A stretch of DNA of 47,863 nucleotides from JBBQFC01 sp038321615 (GTDB taxonomy: Bacteria; Bacteroidota; Bacteroidia; Flavobacteriales_D; Cryomorphaceae), in the NCBI GenBank assembly GCA_038321615.1, contig JBBQFC010000022.1:1-47863 (forward strand). Reading direction: 5' to 3'. Positions 1 through 8,947 of the stretch are shown here, in pieces (within the stretch, counting starts at the first letter, position 1; each line of letters starts with the position of its first letter). Under the pieces are notes generated by a model. That model was not told the origin of the DNA. It saw only the letters and a list, made by a program, of their open reading frames with translations, and did no database searches. Both the position numbers and the translations under genes were made by a program.

Positions 1-1314
1 GTCGCCCCAATCATACATGTAAGGAGCTATACCATTAGAACCTTGGGCTGTAATAGGTATCGAGTCGATGGGGCAAAATAACTCCACATTTTCCGTGCTG
101 CTTTCCATGAAATAAGGGTCAATAATTGGAATGCTGGCAAAAGCAGTGTCAAAATCGCCGCAACCGTCTTGAAAAAAAACGAAGATTTCAAGCACTTCAT
201 TTTCATTTTGGACTCCGTCCCAAAGGGTTTCAATAGAAAAGAATAAGGTGTCAATATTCGGTGGAAAAAAGAAAAGGGTATCGTTTTGGCCGAGTATGTA
301 ATCTTCGTCGATGACCGCTGTACCACCAAATTCCACAAAAATGGAATCCGTAACTACCCCAGACGGTTTTACTAATTCGATAAGAACTTCGCTGCAACCG
401 GCGATCAGAACATCGGCGTATTGAGGTTCTACAACTACCGCTCCGCCGATGGTCGGAGACAGGTTAACTAACACTTCTCCGAAAGCAGCGAAGGAGCCGG
501 CTTCGAGGAAAACGCCTGAATCAAGACCTGAATCCAAAATATTTCCAATTGCCAACTTAATGTGATACCATTCTCCGCAATCTACGTCGGCCAGAGCAGT
601 AAGGGTTGTGGTGAAACCATCGAGAAGAATGTCGCCCGGTGTGCCGTTTGTATTGCTGACGTAATATTGCGAATCAGCCACCCAATTTGGATTGGCAAGG
701 TCGCAGATCGAGCTAGTTCCATTACTTCCGGCGACTCCGGGATTTATTGTATTAATAGCTACAGGAATATTAGTATTCGGAATGAGGGCGATATTGATTG
801 CATTATTGGTAAAAGGGCCGCTTATTCCAGGGCCGCTTAGAAAAAAACCGAAGACATCATTAAACCCGCTGCACACGTACTCTTCGTACTCTATCGAGCC
901 AAAAACGTAGTTAAAACGAATGGAATCGCTCGTAGAAAGAAAGTCAAACTCAATGACAGCAGGAGTCATAACCGTACCACCAGCAACTTCGTTCAAATCT
1001 GGATCAGAAATTCCTTCAAATACATCACCGAAATTAGATCCATCAAGTATTCCGATATTGTCGGTGCACAAGATTACGGCAGTAGTGTAATCGAGAAAAT
1101 TGCTATTTCCAGTAAGTAACCCAGCTTGTACGGTAACCATGTTTCCAGGCACACCATTGAACACAATATTCTGTACCTGAACACCATCTCCAATTAAGTA
1201 ATCTGTGACAAGTTCCTGAACAGTGAATGAATTGTCGACAACGATCTGCCCTTGAGCGCCAAAACGGCAACCGATAAAGGCCAAAATTATAACGAATTTA
1301 AAATGTGACTTCAT
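1..1314 (-). CDS. Choice-of-anchor L domain surface protein, 3' part cut off by window edge
   Basis: The reading frame is open from the ATG at 1314 to the window edge (438 codons, no stop), so the C-terminus is missing. A signal peptide (MKSHFKFVIILAFIG...) leads into a choice-of-anchor-L module at about residues 25-270, with the family pattern of a YVFGSIEYEEY block, a CSGFNDVFGFFLSGPG block and an NPNWV block. A Calx-beta-like stretch follows, and the last visible residues (PYMYDWGD) look like the start of an SprB/PKD-type repeat. The next gene upstream (1356-4049) is a clear paralogue in the same order and strand, only 41 bp away, so the two are probably co-transcribed. By analogy the missing end should carry a T9SS type B sorting domain. 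The likely role is a secreted or surface-attached adhesin-like protein; that part is inference. Confidence 0.85.
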   Translation of the reverse strand, partial: MKSHFKFVIILAFIGCRFGAQGQIVVDNSFTVQELVTDYLIGDGVQVQNIVFNGVPGNMVTVQAGLLTGNSNFLDYTTAVILCTDNIGILDGSNFGDVFEGISDPDLNEVAGGTVMTPAVIEFDFLSTSDSIRFNYVFGSIEYEEYVCSGFNDVFGFFLSGPGISGPFTNNAINIALIPNTNIPVAINTINPGVAGSNGTSSICDLANPNWVADSQYYVSNTNGTPGDILLDGFTTTLTALADVDCGEWYHIKLAIGNILDSGLDSGVFLEAGSFAAFGEVLVNLSPTIGGAVVVEPQYADVLIAGCSEVLIELVKPSGVVTDSIFVEFGGTAVIDEDYILGQNDTLFFFPPNIDTLFFSIETLWDGVQNENEVLEIFVFFQDGCGDFDTAFASIPIIDPYFMESSTENVELFCPIDSIPITAQGSNGIAPYMYDWGD

Positions 1315-1355
1315 GAAAGATGGTTAAAGATGATGGTAGAAATAATCAAAGCATT

Positions 1356-4049
1356 TTACCTCACCATGGTGATAATCCCTGTGAGTTCCACAGCATCTTC
1401 TTCGCGGGTACCTTTGTAACGCACGGAATAGGTGTACCAAGTTGTGGAAGTGTAGTAATCATTGGCATTGGTTGAACCATTCCACTTTTTGTCAATATCG
1501 TCGGTGTAGAATACTTGCTTGCCCCAGCGGTCGAAAATCCACATCTCAAATTCGAAAACGTTGATTCCCTTTGCTCCAAAAAGGTCATTAATTCCATCTC
1601 CATTTGGTGTGAAGGAATTCGGAATATAAACTTCAATCGGCGGAATTGTATTTAATGTCGCAATGTCTTGGCAGCCAATATCATCCGTAGTGGTGAGGAG
1701 TATAGTATGGTTCTGCACATCGTTGTACTCATGCACCGGATCGGCGTCCGTACTCGTTTCACCATCGCCAAAGTCCCAAAGGTAGGTGGGGTTCACGGCC
1801 CGCGAAAAATTGGTTAGCGTAACTCCGTAATATCCGAAATCATCGGAGTCGAAATCGGCTCTGACCTCCCGGACATTTACCAAGGCACTGCCCGAGGCAG
1901 ACATTCCGCAGGTATCGGTCACTACTACATTGTACCTGCGCGTTTCCAACGGTTTAACTAAATAGTCTTCGCCAAGGAAAGCATTATTCCACAGCACTTT
2001 ATAGCCCCCCGATCCAGACAGGGCATTAACTCTAAGTATTGCTTCCGTATCTAAACAAATGCTGGTATCGGAAGGTGCGAGGTTAAACTGAACTTCTGGA
2101 AAATTAAAGGCAATGACGGTACTATCGGTTCCAATATTCTGGCATTCGTCTTCGGCGATCATTTGCACGTTTTGGCCCATGGAAGGATGGTAATCGAAAA
2201 AGGGCAGGGTAGTCTCAGCCTGTTCAACTCCATCTACAATCCAGGTATAAATTTTTATGCCAATACCGCCCTCAGAGATTACAGGTAGCATAAAACCTTC
2301 CAAACAGGAAGATGCTTCAAATACATCGGGCAACAATACGGATACTTCGACCGGTGGTACGGTTATCATTACATCGTCCGTCCCGATTGCATCGCAATCG
2401 TCAGATACAATTAAGGTAACTGTGGTAGAGTTCGCGACGAAATAATTCAGCGTTGGCATCATTCCGATTTGAACACCGCTTTCTCTCCATGAATAATCAT
2501 AGGTTCCAAAGCCTCCGCTCACGGCAGCGGACAGATTTACGGTTACGTCGCATTCATCGATAACGAAGTCAGGGCCTAAATCGACTTGCACAGGTGGATA
2601 AGTGGGCACTTCGATTCCAAATGTAGTTTGTACACTGGCTAGACCGCATGTGTCGCCAACGAGCAAGAATATGGTAGTTGTAAACCCGGGCGAGACGGTT
2701 ATACTATCTGCGGTCTGCCCCGTAGACCAGGTATAGGTGTACTCCCCATAACCACCAGTTATTGTTGGAAAAAGCAGTATATCATCGTTACAATCGACTA
2801 ATGCGCCATTGAATCCAGTGACGACCAAGGGATCGTCCTCATTGATATAAAAAGTAAAGTCAGAAGTGAGAATCGCACCCGAACAGTTGCTTGCGATGTT
2901 AGTAATGGTAACCGTTACAGTTTCAATTCCTTCGAAGTTAGGATCATTAGGTGCAGTCAGCACAAAGCTCACCGTATCGATTCCTGCCGGAAAAATAATA
3001 CTATCGGGAAGCGCTGGGATGAAATCAATACCGTTCAAGCCGGTTCCCGAAATAGCCAAATAAGCCGTCTCTTGAATTCCCGCGCTGCTCAGGGGGCGGA
3101 TGAATTGTAGGGTAGCTTCTCCGCATCCTTCGTAAAGCGTCGAATCATTCACCCCAACAGGGATATCCAAATTTACCTGCACCACGCTGTTTGATGTAAA
3201 AGAACCGGCTTCTAAGAATACGCCTGAGTCCAGAGCGCTGTCGGAAGCATCGGCTATAGCCAATTTGATGTGATATTCCTGCCCACAGATCACTTGCGCA
3301 TAAGCGGTTAGGGTCACCGTCATACCGGGAAATTGAACATCGCCGGCGGGTTGGAGTCCATTATCAACAAAATAGACCGCATCTGCGACCCAATTTGGGT
3401 TGGCATTGAAGCAGTTGGCTTCACTTCCAGGGTTCGATGCCATACCTGAATTTATAGTGTTAACTGCTACAGGGGTGTTGCTATTTGGGATTAGAGCGAT
3501 GTTAACTGCATTATTTGTAAATGGCCCAACTAAGCCGGGACCACTCAGAAAAAACCCAAAAGCGTCATTGAAGCCGGAACAGGTAAAGCCGGGATATTCT
3601 ATAGATGCGAAAACGTATCGAAACACAAGAGAGTCTCCATTTGGAACAAAATCAAATTCCAAAATCGCACAGTCATTTACTGATTGAATATTGCTAATAG
3701 CTTGAAGATCGGGGTCATTGGAAATTGGAAGGATGGGATAAGGAAAGGGGACTGGAAAGAAAGGATCGGCAATTGGCTGTGTATGACCCGACCGCATTAC
3801 CACGGCTTCCGGAAATTCAATAACCGCGCTGGGGCCTGCGTAGCGAGCAATTTGACCGCTCAAAATATCTCCCGATTGCCCGTTGAAAGTAATGTTTGAA
3901 ACGCTAACGCCATTTCCGAGAAGTACTTGCTGTACAAGTTGGGTTGGCGTAAGGCTATTGTCAATGACTACTTGGGCCTTTAGGCTATGGATATTTGCGG
4001 CAAGCAGGCATAAGCACGCGTAAACCCCAAATCTTCGAAACATCGTCAT
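1356..4049 (-). CDS. Choice-of-anchor L protein with PKD and T9SS type B sorting domain
   Basis: This is a complete 897-aa secreted protein. It has an N-terminal signal peptide ending near LKAQ, a choice-of-anchor-L domain at about 30-290 (YVFASIEYPGF, CSGFNDAFGFFLSGPG), a Calx-beta-like segment at about 295-405, several SprB/Ig-like repeats (GGYGEYTYTWSTGQ type) at about 410-720, a PKD domain at about 728-800 (YLWDFGDGETST), and a gliding-motility-associated type B C-terminal domain from about 805 (IPNSFTPNGDGINDLFGAKG, then FDRWGKQVF). The type B domain is known to route proteins through the type IX system, often with a PorP/SprF partner; one such protein is encoded at 32252-33166. The start could be M1 or M3. 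The function is probably a surface adhesin or matrix protein, with no enzyme motif visible. Confidence 0.92.
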   Translation of the reverse strand: MTMFRRFGVYACLCLLAANIHSLKAQVVIDNSLTPTQLVQQVLLGNGVSVSNITFNGQSGDILSGQIARYAGPSAVIEFPEAVVMRSGHTQPIADPFFPVPFPYPILPISNDPDLQAISNIQSVNDCAILEFDFVPNGDSLVFRYVFASIEYPGFTCSGFNDAFGFFLSGPGLVGPFTNNAVNIALIPNSNTPVAVNTINSGMASNPGSEANCFNANPNWVADAVYFVDNGLQPAGDVQFPGMTVTLTAYAQVICGQEYHIKLAIADASDSALDSGVFLEAGSFTSNSVVQVNLDIPVGVNDSTLYEGCGEATLQFIRPLSSAGIQETAYLAISGTGLNGIDFIPALPDSIIFPAGIDTVSFVLTAPNDPNFEGIETVTVTITNIASNCSGAILTSDFTFYINEDDPLVVTGFNGALVDCNDDILLFPTITGGYGEYTYTWSTGQTADSITVSPGFTTTIFLLVGDTCGLASVQTTFGIEVPTYPPVQVDLGPDFVIDECDVTVNLSAAVSGGFGTYDYSWRESGVQIGMMPTLNYFVANSTTVTLIVSDDCDAIGTDDVMITVPPVEVSVLLPDVFEASSCLEGFMLPVISEGGIGIKIYTWIVDGVEQAETTLPFFDYHPSMGQNVQMIAEDECQNIGTDSTVIAFNFPEVQFNLAPSDTSICLDTEAILRVNALSGSGGYKVLWNNAFLGEDYLVKPLETRRYNVVVTDTCGMSASGSALVNVREVRADFDSDDFGYYGVTLTNFSRAVNPTYLWDFGDGETSTDADPVHEYNDVQNHTILLTTTDDIGCQDIATLNTIPPIEVYIPNSFTPNGDGINDLFGAKGINVFEFEMWIFDRWGKQVFYTDDIDKKWNGSTNANDYYTSTTWYTYSVRYKGTREEDAVELTGIITMVR

Positions 4050-4171
4050 ATATTGGAATGGTCAAAACTTTCAGGAAATAGACGGATGGAAGTCGACAAA
4101 GTTGCCCGAGGGATAAATGTAGAAAAAACCTTAAAATATCAGACAAGAACCTTTCATCCTTCTGCGAATAA

Positions 4172-4179
4172 TATCTTTG
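4172..4179 (+). promoter_or_regulatory. Candidate Bacteroidetes -7 box upstream of the M20 dipeptidase
   Basis: TATCTTTG matches the Bacteroidetes -7 consensus TAnnTTTG and ends 19 bp before the ATG at 4199. No perfect TTTG -33 box lies at the usual spacing; a CTTTC lies near 4151. It is in the divergent intergenic region, so the position makes sense. Confidence 0.35.
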
Positions 4180-4198
4180 ACGCTTTAAATGAAACTTC

Positions 4199-5572
4199 AT
4201 GGACACCGTAAAATCTTACATAGATCAGCATAAAGATCGCTACTTGAACGAATTGCTCGACTTGCTCCGCATACCATCGGTGAGTACCGATAAAACGTAT
4301 GCGAAAGATGTACTTCGCGCAGCCGATTTCATTAAAAGCAGACTAATCGAAGCGGGAGCCGATAAGGTAGAAGTATGCGATACGAAGGGATACCCGATAG
4401 TGTATGGCGAAAAAACAATTGACCCTTCCCTCCCTACCGTGCTAGTTTACGGGCATTACGACGTTCAGCCAGCCGACCCGCTGGAACTTTGGGACTCGCC
4501 GCCTTTTGAGCCTGTTGTAAAAGATGGGGTCATCATAGCGCGCGGCGCGGCCGACGACAAAGGCCAAATGTATATGCACGTCAAGGCTTTCGAAGCCATG
4601 ATGCGCACCAACAGCCTACCATGCAATGTGAAATTCATGATTGAAGGCGAGGAGGAAATCGGATCGGATAACCTCGGCCCTTTCATCGAAGCCAATCAAG
4701 AAAAACTCAGCGCCGATGTAGTATTAGTGAGCGACACGGCCATGATCTCTAACGAGCATCCGAGCATCACCATGGGCCTTCGCGGCTTGAGCTACATGGA
4801 AGTGGAAGTAACAGGGCCGAATCGCGATCTGCACAGTGGCATTTACGGCGGCGGAGTGGCCAATCCTATCAACGTATTGGCCAAATTGATCGCTTCCCTT
4901 ACCGACGAAAAAGGGCGAATCACCATCCCTGGTTTCTACGACAATGTGGTAAACTTGAGCGATGCCGACCGCACAGCTCTTAACAAAGCGCCTTTCGACC
5001 TGAATGAATACAAGGCTGACTTGGAGATCGGAGCCGAATATGGAGAAGAAGGCTACACCACCCTGGAGCGAACCAGTACCCGACCCACCCTCGACGTAAA
5101 TGGGATATGGGGTGGCTACACGGCTCCTGGAGCGAAAACGGTATTGCCATCAAAGGCCCATGCCAAAATTTCGATGCGCTTAGTTCCCAATCAGTCGAGC
5201 GAAGAAATCTCCAAGCTCTTCGCAGCTCATTTCGAGAAAATCGCTCCTACATATGTTAAGGTCAAAGTTACCGCCCACCACGGGGGCGAGCCAGTAGTAA
5301 CTCCTACCGATTCTATCGCCTACAAGGCCGCAAGCGATGCCATGAAAGATGCTTTTGGGAAAAAACCCATCCCGATGCGTGGCGGAGGTTCCATTCCGAT
5401 TGTGGCCCTCTTTGAGAAAATTCTCGGATTAAAAACCATTTTAATGGGCTTCGGATTGGATTCGAACAAGATCCATTCGCCCAACGAAAACTATGGACTC
5501 TTCAATTATTATATCGGTATTGAAACCATCACTCGATTCTTCTCCCACTTTGCTGCGCGCTCTAAGAAGTAG
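4199..5572 (+). CDS. M20 family dipeptidase / metallopeptidase
   Basis: The 457-aa product is a cytosolic zinc-dependent M20 peptidase of the long dipeptidase type, expected to hydrolyse dipeptides or N-acyl amino acids. The metal-site signatures are all present: VLVYGHYDVQP (H86, D88), ARGAADDKGQ (bridging D119), IEGEEEIGS (general base and ligand, E151/E152), a later VVLVSDT aspartate, and a C-terminal KIHSPNE histidine. The insert between the two halves of the catalytic domain has the dimerisation-domain pattern (DLHSGIYGGGVANPINVL). Length is normal for the family. It is the first gene of a four-gene plus-strand cluster; its 3' end overlaps the start of the next gene. The substrate cannot be read from sequence. 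Confidence 0.94.
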   Translation: MDTVKSYIDQHKDRYLNELLDLLRIPSVSTDKTYAKDVLRAADFIKSRLIEAGADKVEVCDTKGYPIVYGEKTIDPSLPTVLVYGHYDVQPADPLELWDSPPFEPVVKDGVIIARGAADDKGQMYMHVKAFEAMMRTNSLPCNVKFMIEGEEEIGSDNLGPFIEANQEKLSADVVLVSDTAMISNEHPSITMGLRGLSYMEVEVTGPNRDLHSGIYGGGVANPINVLAKLIASLTDEKGRITIPGFYDNVVNLSDADRTALNKAPFDLNEYKADLEIGAEYGEEGYTTLERTSTRPTLDVNGIWGGYTAPGAKTVLPSKAHAKISMRLVPNQSSEEISKLFAAHFEKIAPTYVKVKVTAHHGGEPVVTPTDSIAYKAASDAMKDAFGKKPIPMRGGGSIPIVALFEKILGLKTILMGFGLDSNKIHSPNENYGLFNYYIGIETITRFFSHFAARSKK

Positions 5573-5999
5573 TTTTCTCGTCCTTTTCACCGCAGGCTCG
5601 CTCTCTTCGTGCAATTACGAAGATGTGGAAGTGCGCGGTATCAGCAATTTTGGCGTCGAAAAAATGGATGCCAAAGGAGTAACGCTCAATGCTAAGGTAA
5701 ATGTGTACAATCCCAATGGATATGACTTTAAAATAACTTCGGGCGATGCGGATATAGTGTTTAATAAAAAATTGGAAGGAACAGCCACCTTACTCGAAAC
5801 GATTAAGGTGAAAGCCAATTCCGAAGAGTCTGTTGATGCCAAAGTACGTGTGAACTTCAAAAATGGAAGTTTCGCGATGATCCCCGCTGCTATTCAAGCA
5901 ATACAAAGCGAGAAGTTTGATATAGACGTAAAGGGTAAAATCAAAGCCAAATCGTTTTTGATTAGCAAGGAAATCGATTTCGATTACAAACAGCCCTGA
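5550..5999 (+). CDS. LEA type 2 / WHy-domain lipoprotein
   Basis: A small exported protein of about 150 aa. A hydrophobic leader ends in a lipobox-like LSSC, so it is probably a lipoprotein. The mature part has the late-embryogenesis-abundant type 2 (WHy) pattern: GVTLNAKVNVYNPNGYDF near the start, then alternating beta strands with ...KANSEESVDAKVRVNF. The start is uncertain. The first ATG in frame (5493) would overlap the dipeptidase gene by 80 bp and put a long unlikely stretch before the signal peptide. The TTG at 5550 gives a compact leader (LLRALRSSFLVLF) and only a 23-bp overlap, so I prefer it. The family is linked to membrane or desiccation stress in other organisms; the role here is unknown. 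Confidence 0.75.
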   Translation: MLRALRSSFLVLFTAGSLSSCNYEDVEVRGISNFGVEKMDAKGVTLNAKVNVYNPNGYDFKITSGDADIVFNKKLEGTATLLETIKVKANSEESVDAKVRVNFKNGSFAMIPAAIQAIQSEKFDIDVKGKIKAKSFLISKEIDFDYKQP

Positions 6000-6004
6000 G
6001 ACCT

Positions 6005-8047
6005 TTGAGCCATTCTTCAGCAGACGAAAAACAGAAAGGCGAGCCAAATGGCCTCTCCAAAGAGCGCAGTTTATACTTGCGACAGCACGCCTACAACCCG
6101 GTAAATTGGCGGCCTTGGGGCGATGCCGCAAAAAACGAAGCCCTGTCGGAAAATAAGTTGATGCTCATTAGTATAGGCTACTCTGCCTGCCATTGGTGCC
6201 ATGTAATGGAGCGGGAGAGTTTTGAAGACACTCAAGTAGCTGAGCTAATGAACGCCCATTTCATCTGTGTAAAAGTAGACCGGGAAGAGCGCCCCGACGT
6301 AGATCAGGTCTATATGGCAGCCGTGCAGATGATGCGCCAACAAGGCGGTTGGCCGCTGAACTGCTTCACCACACCGGCGGGTGAGCCTATCTACGGCGGC
6401 ACATATTTCCAACGCGATCAATGGATCAATATCTTGAAGCAATTAGCCGCTTTATGGGAAACCGATCCCGAACAAGTCCAAACCTACGGGAGGCAATTGA
6501 CGGAAGGCATGAAGATTTCTGCGCTCTTGCCAGCCAACGATTCATCTCGCCGACCAGAAGCCATTATCCTTGAAAAAGTACGCGAAAACTGGAGCACGCG
6601 ATGGGATAAGGTGAATGGTGGCCCCGATAAGGCTCCTAAATTTCCATTGCCTTGCAACTACCTGTTCCTCCTGCGCTACGCCGCGGCAACGGGCCATGCA
6701 GAAGCCACCCAACATGTGCGACTCACCCTCGACCGAATGAGTGCTGGCGGGCTTTACGATCAGGTGGGTGGTGGTTTCGCCCGATACAGCACCGACGTCT
6801 TTTGGAAAGTGCCGCACTTTGAAAAAATGCTGTATGATAATGCTCAACTCTTGCAGCTTTACGCCGAAGGATTTGCCTTTTTTCAAGAGCCGCTTTACCG
6901 CGAAACGGCTTTGGGAGTAATTAAATGGCTGCGCTTCGAAATGAGAAATACAGAAGGAGCTTATGCCGCAGCAGTCGACGCCGACAGTGAAGGCGAAGAA
7001 GGTAAATACTACACCTTCGACCCAATCGAACTTAAAGGTGCCGGCCTATGGGAGCGCTATCAGAAATTTTACCACACCGGAGCCGAAGCCCGATGGGAGG
7101 GGAAACTCATTGCCCTTCGCATTAACCATAGCGCAGAAAGCCAGCGAGAGCCTGAATACTGGCAAGCACTTAGCTCTTTAAATACCGATCTCTATAAACT
7201 GAGATCCGCCCGGGTGGCTCCAGCTACCGATACCAAAATTGTTACCTCGTGGAATGCCCTGCTCGCTTCGGGATTAATTGCTGCGCACCGCTATCTTGGT
7301 TTTGACGAGGGGCTCTGGGATGCGGAAGCCATTCTCAGCGCGATCGACCCGGAAATAGGAAGACCATTGGGAATACCCCTGAAACATGTACTCGACAGCG
7401 CCTCGCAAACTAAAAGCTTCTGCGAGGACTACGCCTTCCTGATTGCCGCATGGCTCGACCATTATGAAGCATCCTTTCGGGAAACAAGCCTCGAAAGAGC
7501 GGAAGATTTAATGCAGATTGCCTTCGATCGATTTTACGATTCCGGGAAAGGTCTATTCTTCCAAACGGCCTTCGATCAAGACGATCTCCTGGTGCGCCCC
7601 ACCGAGATCAGCGACAACGTAATCGCTTCATTCAATTCCGTAATGGCTCAAAACCTTGCGCGCCTTGGTGGATACGGAAAAACGCTGTACAGCGATCGGG
7701 CTATGCGCTTACTTTGGGGCGTGGAGCCCGAAATGGTGGCCTATCCCGAAGGGTATGGCAATTGGTGCGATCTCTATTTGAAAGTGCTGATCGGTCAGCC
7801 GCAAATAGTGATCACCGGACCCGACGCTAATAAATGGGCGGAGGAATTGCGGTCGAGCTACCTTCCATTGGCCGAATGGGCCGTAACAACTACCCCCAGC
7901 GATAAAGCGCTGTTCCGAAACCGATTCGAACCCACCAAAACCCAAGTATTCATTTGTCAGTACAATTCCTGTAGCTTACCTATAGCCAACCTGCAAGAAG
8001 CTACCCAACATTTAAAATCACCGCTTTTCTATGCCCTTGGCACCTAA
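6005..8047 (+). CDS. DUF255 thioredoxin-fold protein (YyaL / SPATA20 family)
   Basis: The 680-aa protein matches the DUF255 family over its full length. It has an N-terminal thioredoxin-like domain at about 20-180 with the hallmark YSACHWCHVMERESF motif (CxxC) and the VKVDREERPDVDQVYM block, followed by a large six-hairpin glycosidase-like alpha/alpha barrel (GGGFARYSTDVFWKVPHFEKM at about 255). The family's biochemical function is unsettled. No ATG fits the conserved N-terminus; the best start is TTG at 6005, five bases after the preceding stop, which implies translational coupling. The 3' end overlaps the next gene by 17 bp, supporting a single operon with the dipeptidase and lipoprotein genes. 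Confidence 0.92.
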   Translation: MSHSSADEKQKGEPNGLSKERSLYLRQHAYNPVNWRPWGDAAKNEALSENKLMLISIGYSACHWCHVMERESFEDTQVAELMNAHFICVKVDREERPDVDQVYMAAVQMMRQQGGWPLNCFTTPAGEPIYGGTYFQRDQWINILKQLAALWETDPEQVQTYGRQLTEGMKISALLPANDSSRRPEAIILEKVRENWSTRWDKVNGGPDKAPKFPLPCNYLFLLRYAAATGHAEATQHVRLTLDRMSAGGLYDQVGGGFARYSTDVFWKVPHFEKMLYDNAQLLQLYAEGFAFFQEPLYRETALGVIKWLRFEMRNTEGAYAAAVDADSEGEEGKYYTFDPIELKGAGLWERYQKFYHTGAEARWEGKLIALRINHSAESQREPEYWQALSSLNTDLYKLRSARVAPATDTKIVTSWNALLASGLIAAHRYLGFDEGLWDAEAILSAIDPEIGRPLGIPLKHVLDSASQTKSFCEDYAFLIAAWLDHYEASFRETSLERAEDLMQIAFDRFYDSGKGLFFQTAFDQDDLLVRPTEISDNVIASFNSVMAQNLARLGGYGKTLYSDRAMRLLWGVEPEMVAYPEGYGNWCDLYLKVLIGQPQIVITGPDANKWAEELRSSYLPLAEWAVTTTPSDKALFRNRFEPTKTQVFICQYNSCSLPIANLQEATQHLKSPLFYALGT

Positions 8048-8918
8048 AACTCTTATCTCGATCTGTTTCATTTTAATCGGCGTGTCGCTTCAAGCGCAGC
8101 AATTGCTTCCGCAAAAAGGGAAGGAGCCTGGGTTTCACCCCAAATTCAATAAAGAATTTGTGCAGAGCCACCGCATAAAAGAGATTAAAGTAGAGATGAA
8201 TGTGAAACGCGATGGAGATAAAATAAGGCCCACGGGCGACCGGGAAATTTATCGTTTCTCGCGAGAAGGAAAGCTCGAAATGATCCGCTCGACGACATCG
8301 GCTTACGCTGATACTGGGTTTACCTTTTATTTCTACGCGGGAACCCGCCTCGATTGCGAGATGAAGAACGATGCCTCGGGCATGTTCAGCTATTGCTATA
8401 TCTACACCGACGATGGATATATCGCCGAGCGGAAATTTGGACGAACCGAGCGCTTTGAGCAAATAGAGCGAGCTGCGGATCCGCGCGAATTACCCGAAAT
8501 AAGTACAGAAAAATACACGTACCGGCGGTATGAAAACCAAGTCCATGGCACGCTCTATAATTCAGCTAACAGGCCATACCAAAATGAAACTTGGTACTAC
8601 GACGAAAACGGATACCTCACGCAATACCTCAAGAGTTTTGTGATGAGCAGTGGACGTGAAAAAGAGACCTACTCCTACAATGAACAAGGTTGGCTCGCAA
8701 CGCGAACCGTAGAAATAGACCGAACGCCCTATAGTTGGGAATACATTTACGATAAAGTGGGAAACCTCATCGAGGAGCAGAAATTCCAAGACGAAAATGA
8801 GCTCTATCACAAAGAATTTGTGTACGATCCGAAGACTTTTATACTCAAAGCAGAACTGAGCCGCGAAGACAAACAAGCCCAAATTCGAATCGTCAATTAC
8901 AGCTATACTTATTATTGA
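8031..8918 (+). CDS. Secreted protein of unknown function with YD-like repeats
   Basis: The 295-aa protein has a clear signal peptide (TLISICFILIGVSLQAQ) and no transmembrane segment afterwards. The C-terminal half holds degenerate tyrosine-rich YD/RHS-like units (TWYYDENGYL, YSYNEQGWL, YIYDKVGNLIEE, FVYDPKTF), a pattern seen in many Bacteroidetes periplasmic or secreted proteins without a known job. There is no T9SS sorting domain, so it likely stays in the periplasm or is anchored differently. The ATG at 8031 lies inside the end of the DUF255 gene (17-bp overlap), making it the last gene of the four-gene cluster. I cannot assign a function. Confidence 0.8.
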   Translation: MPLAPKTLISICFILIGVSLQAQQLLPQKGKEPGFHPKFNKEFVQSHRIKEIKVEMNVKRDGDKIRPTGDREIYRFSREGKLEMIRSTTSAYADTGFTFYFYAGTRLDCEMKNDASGMFSYCYIYTDDGYIAERKFGRTERFEQIERAADPRELPEISTEKYTYRRYENQVHGTLYNSANRPYQNETWYYDENGYLTQYLKSFVMSSGREKETYSYNEQGWLATRTVEIDRTPYSWEYIYDKVGNLIEEQKFQDENELYHKEFVYDPKTFILKAELSREDKQAQIRIVNYSYTYY

Positions 8919-8947
8919 TGGATAAAATCCACGTTCTGTCTTCCTAT

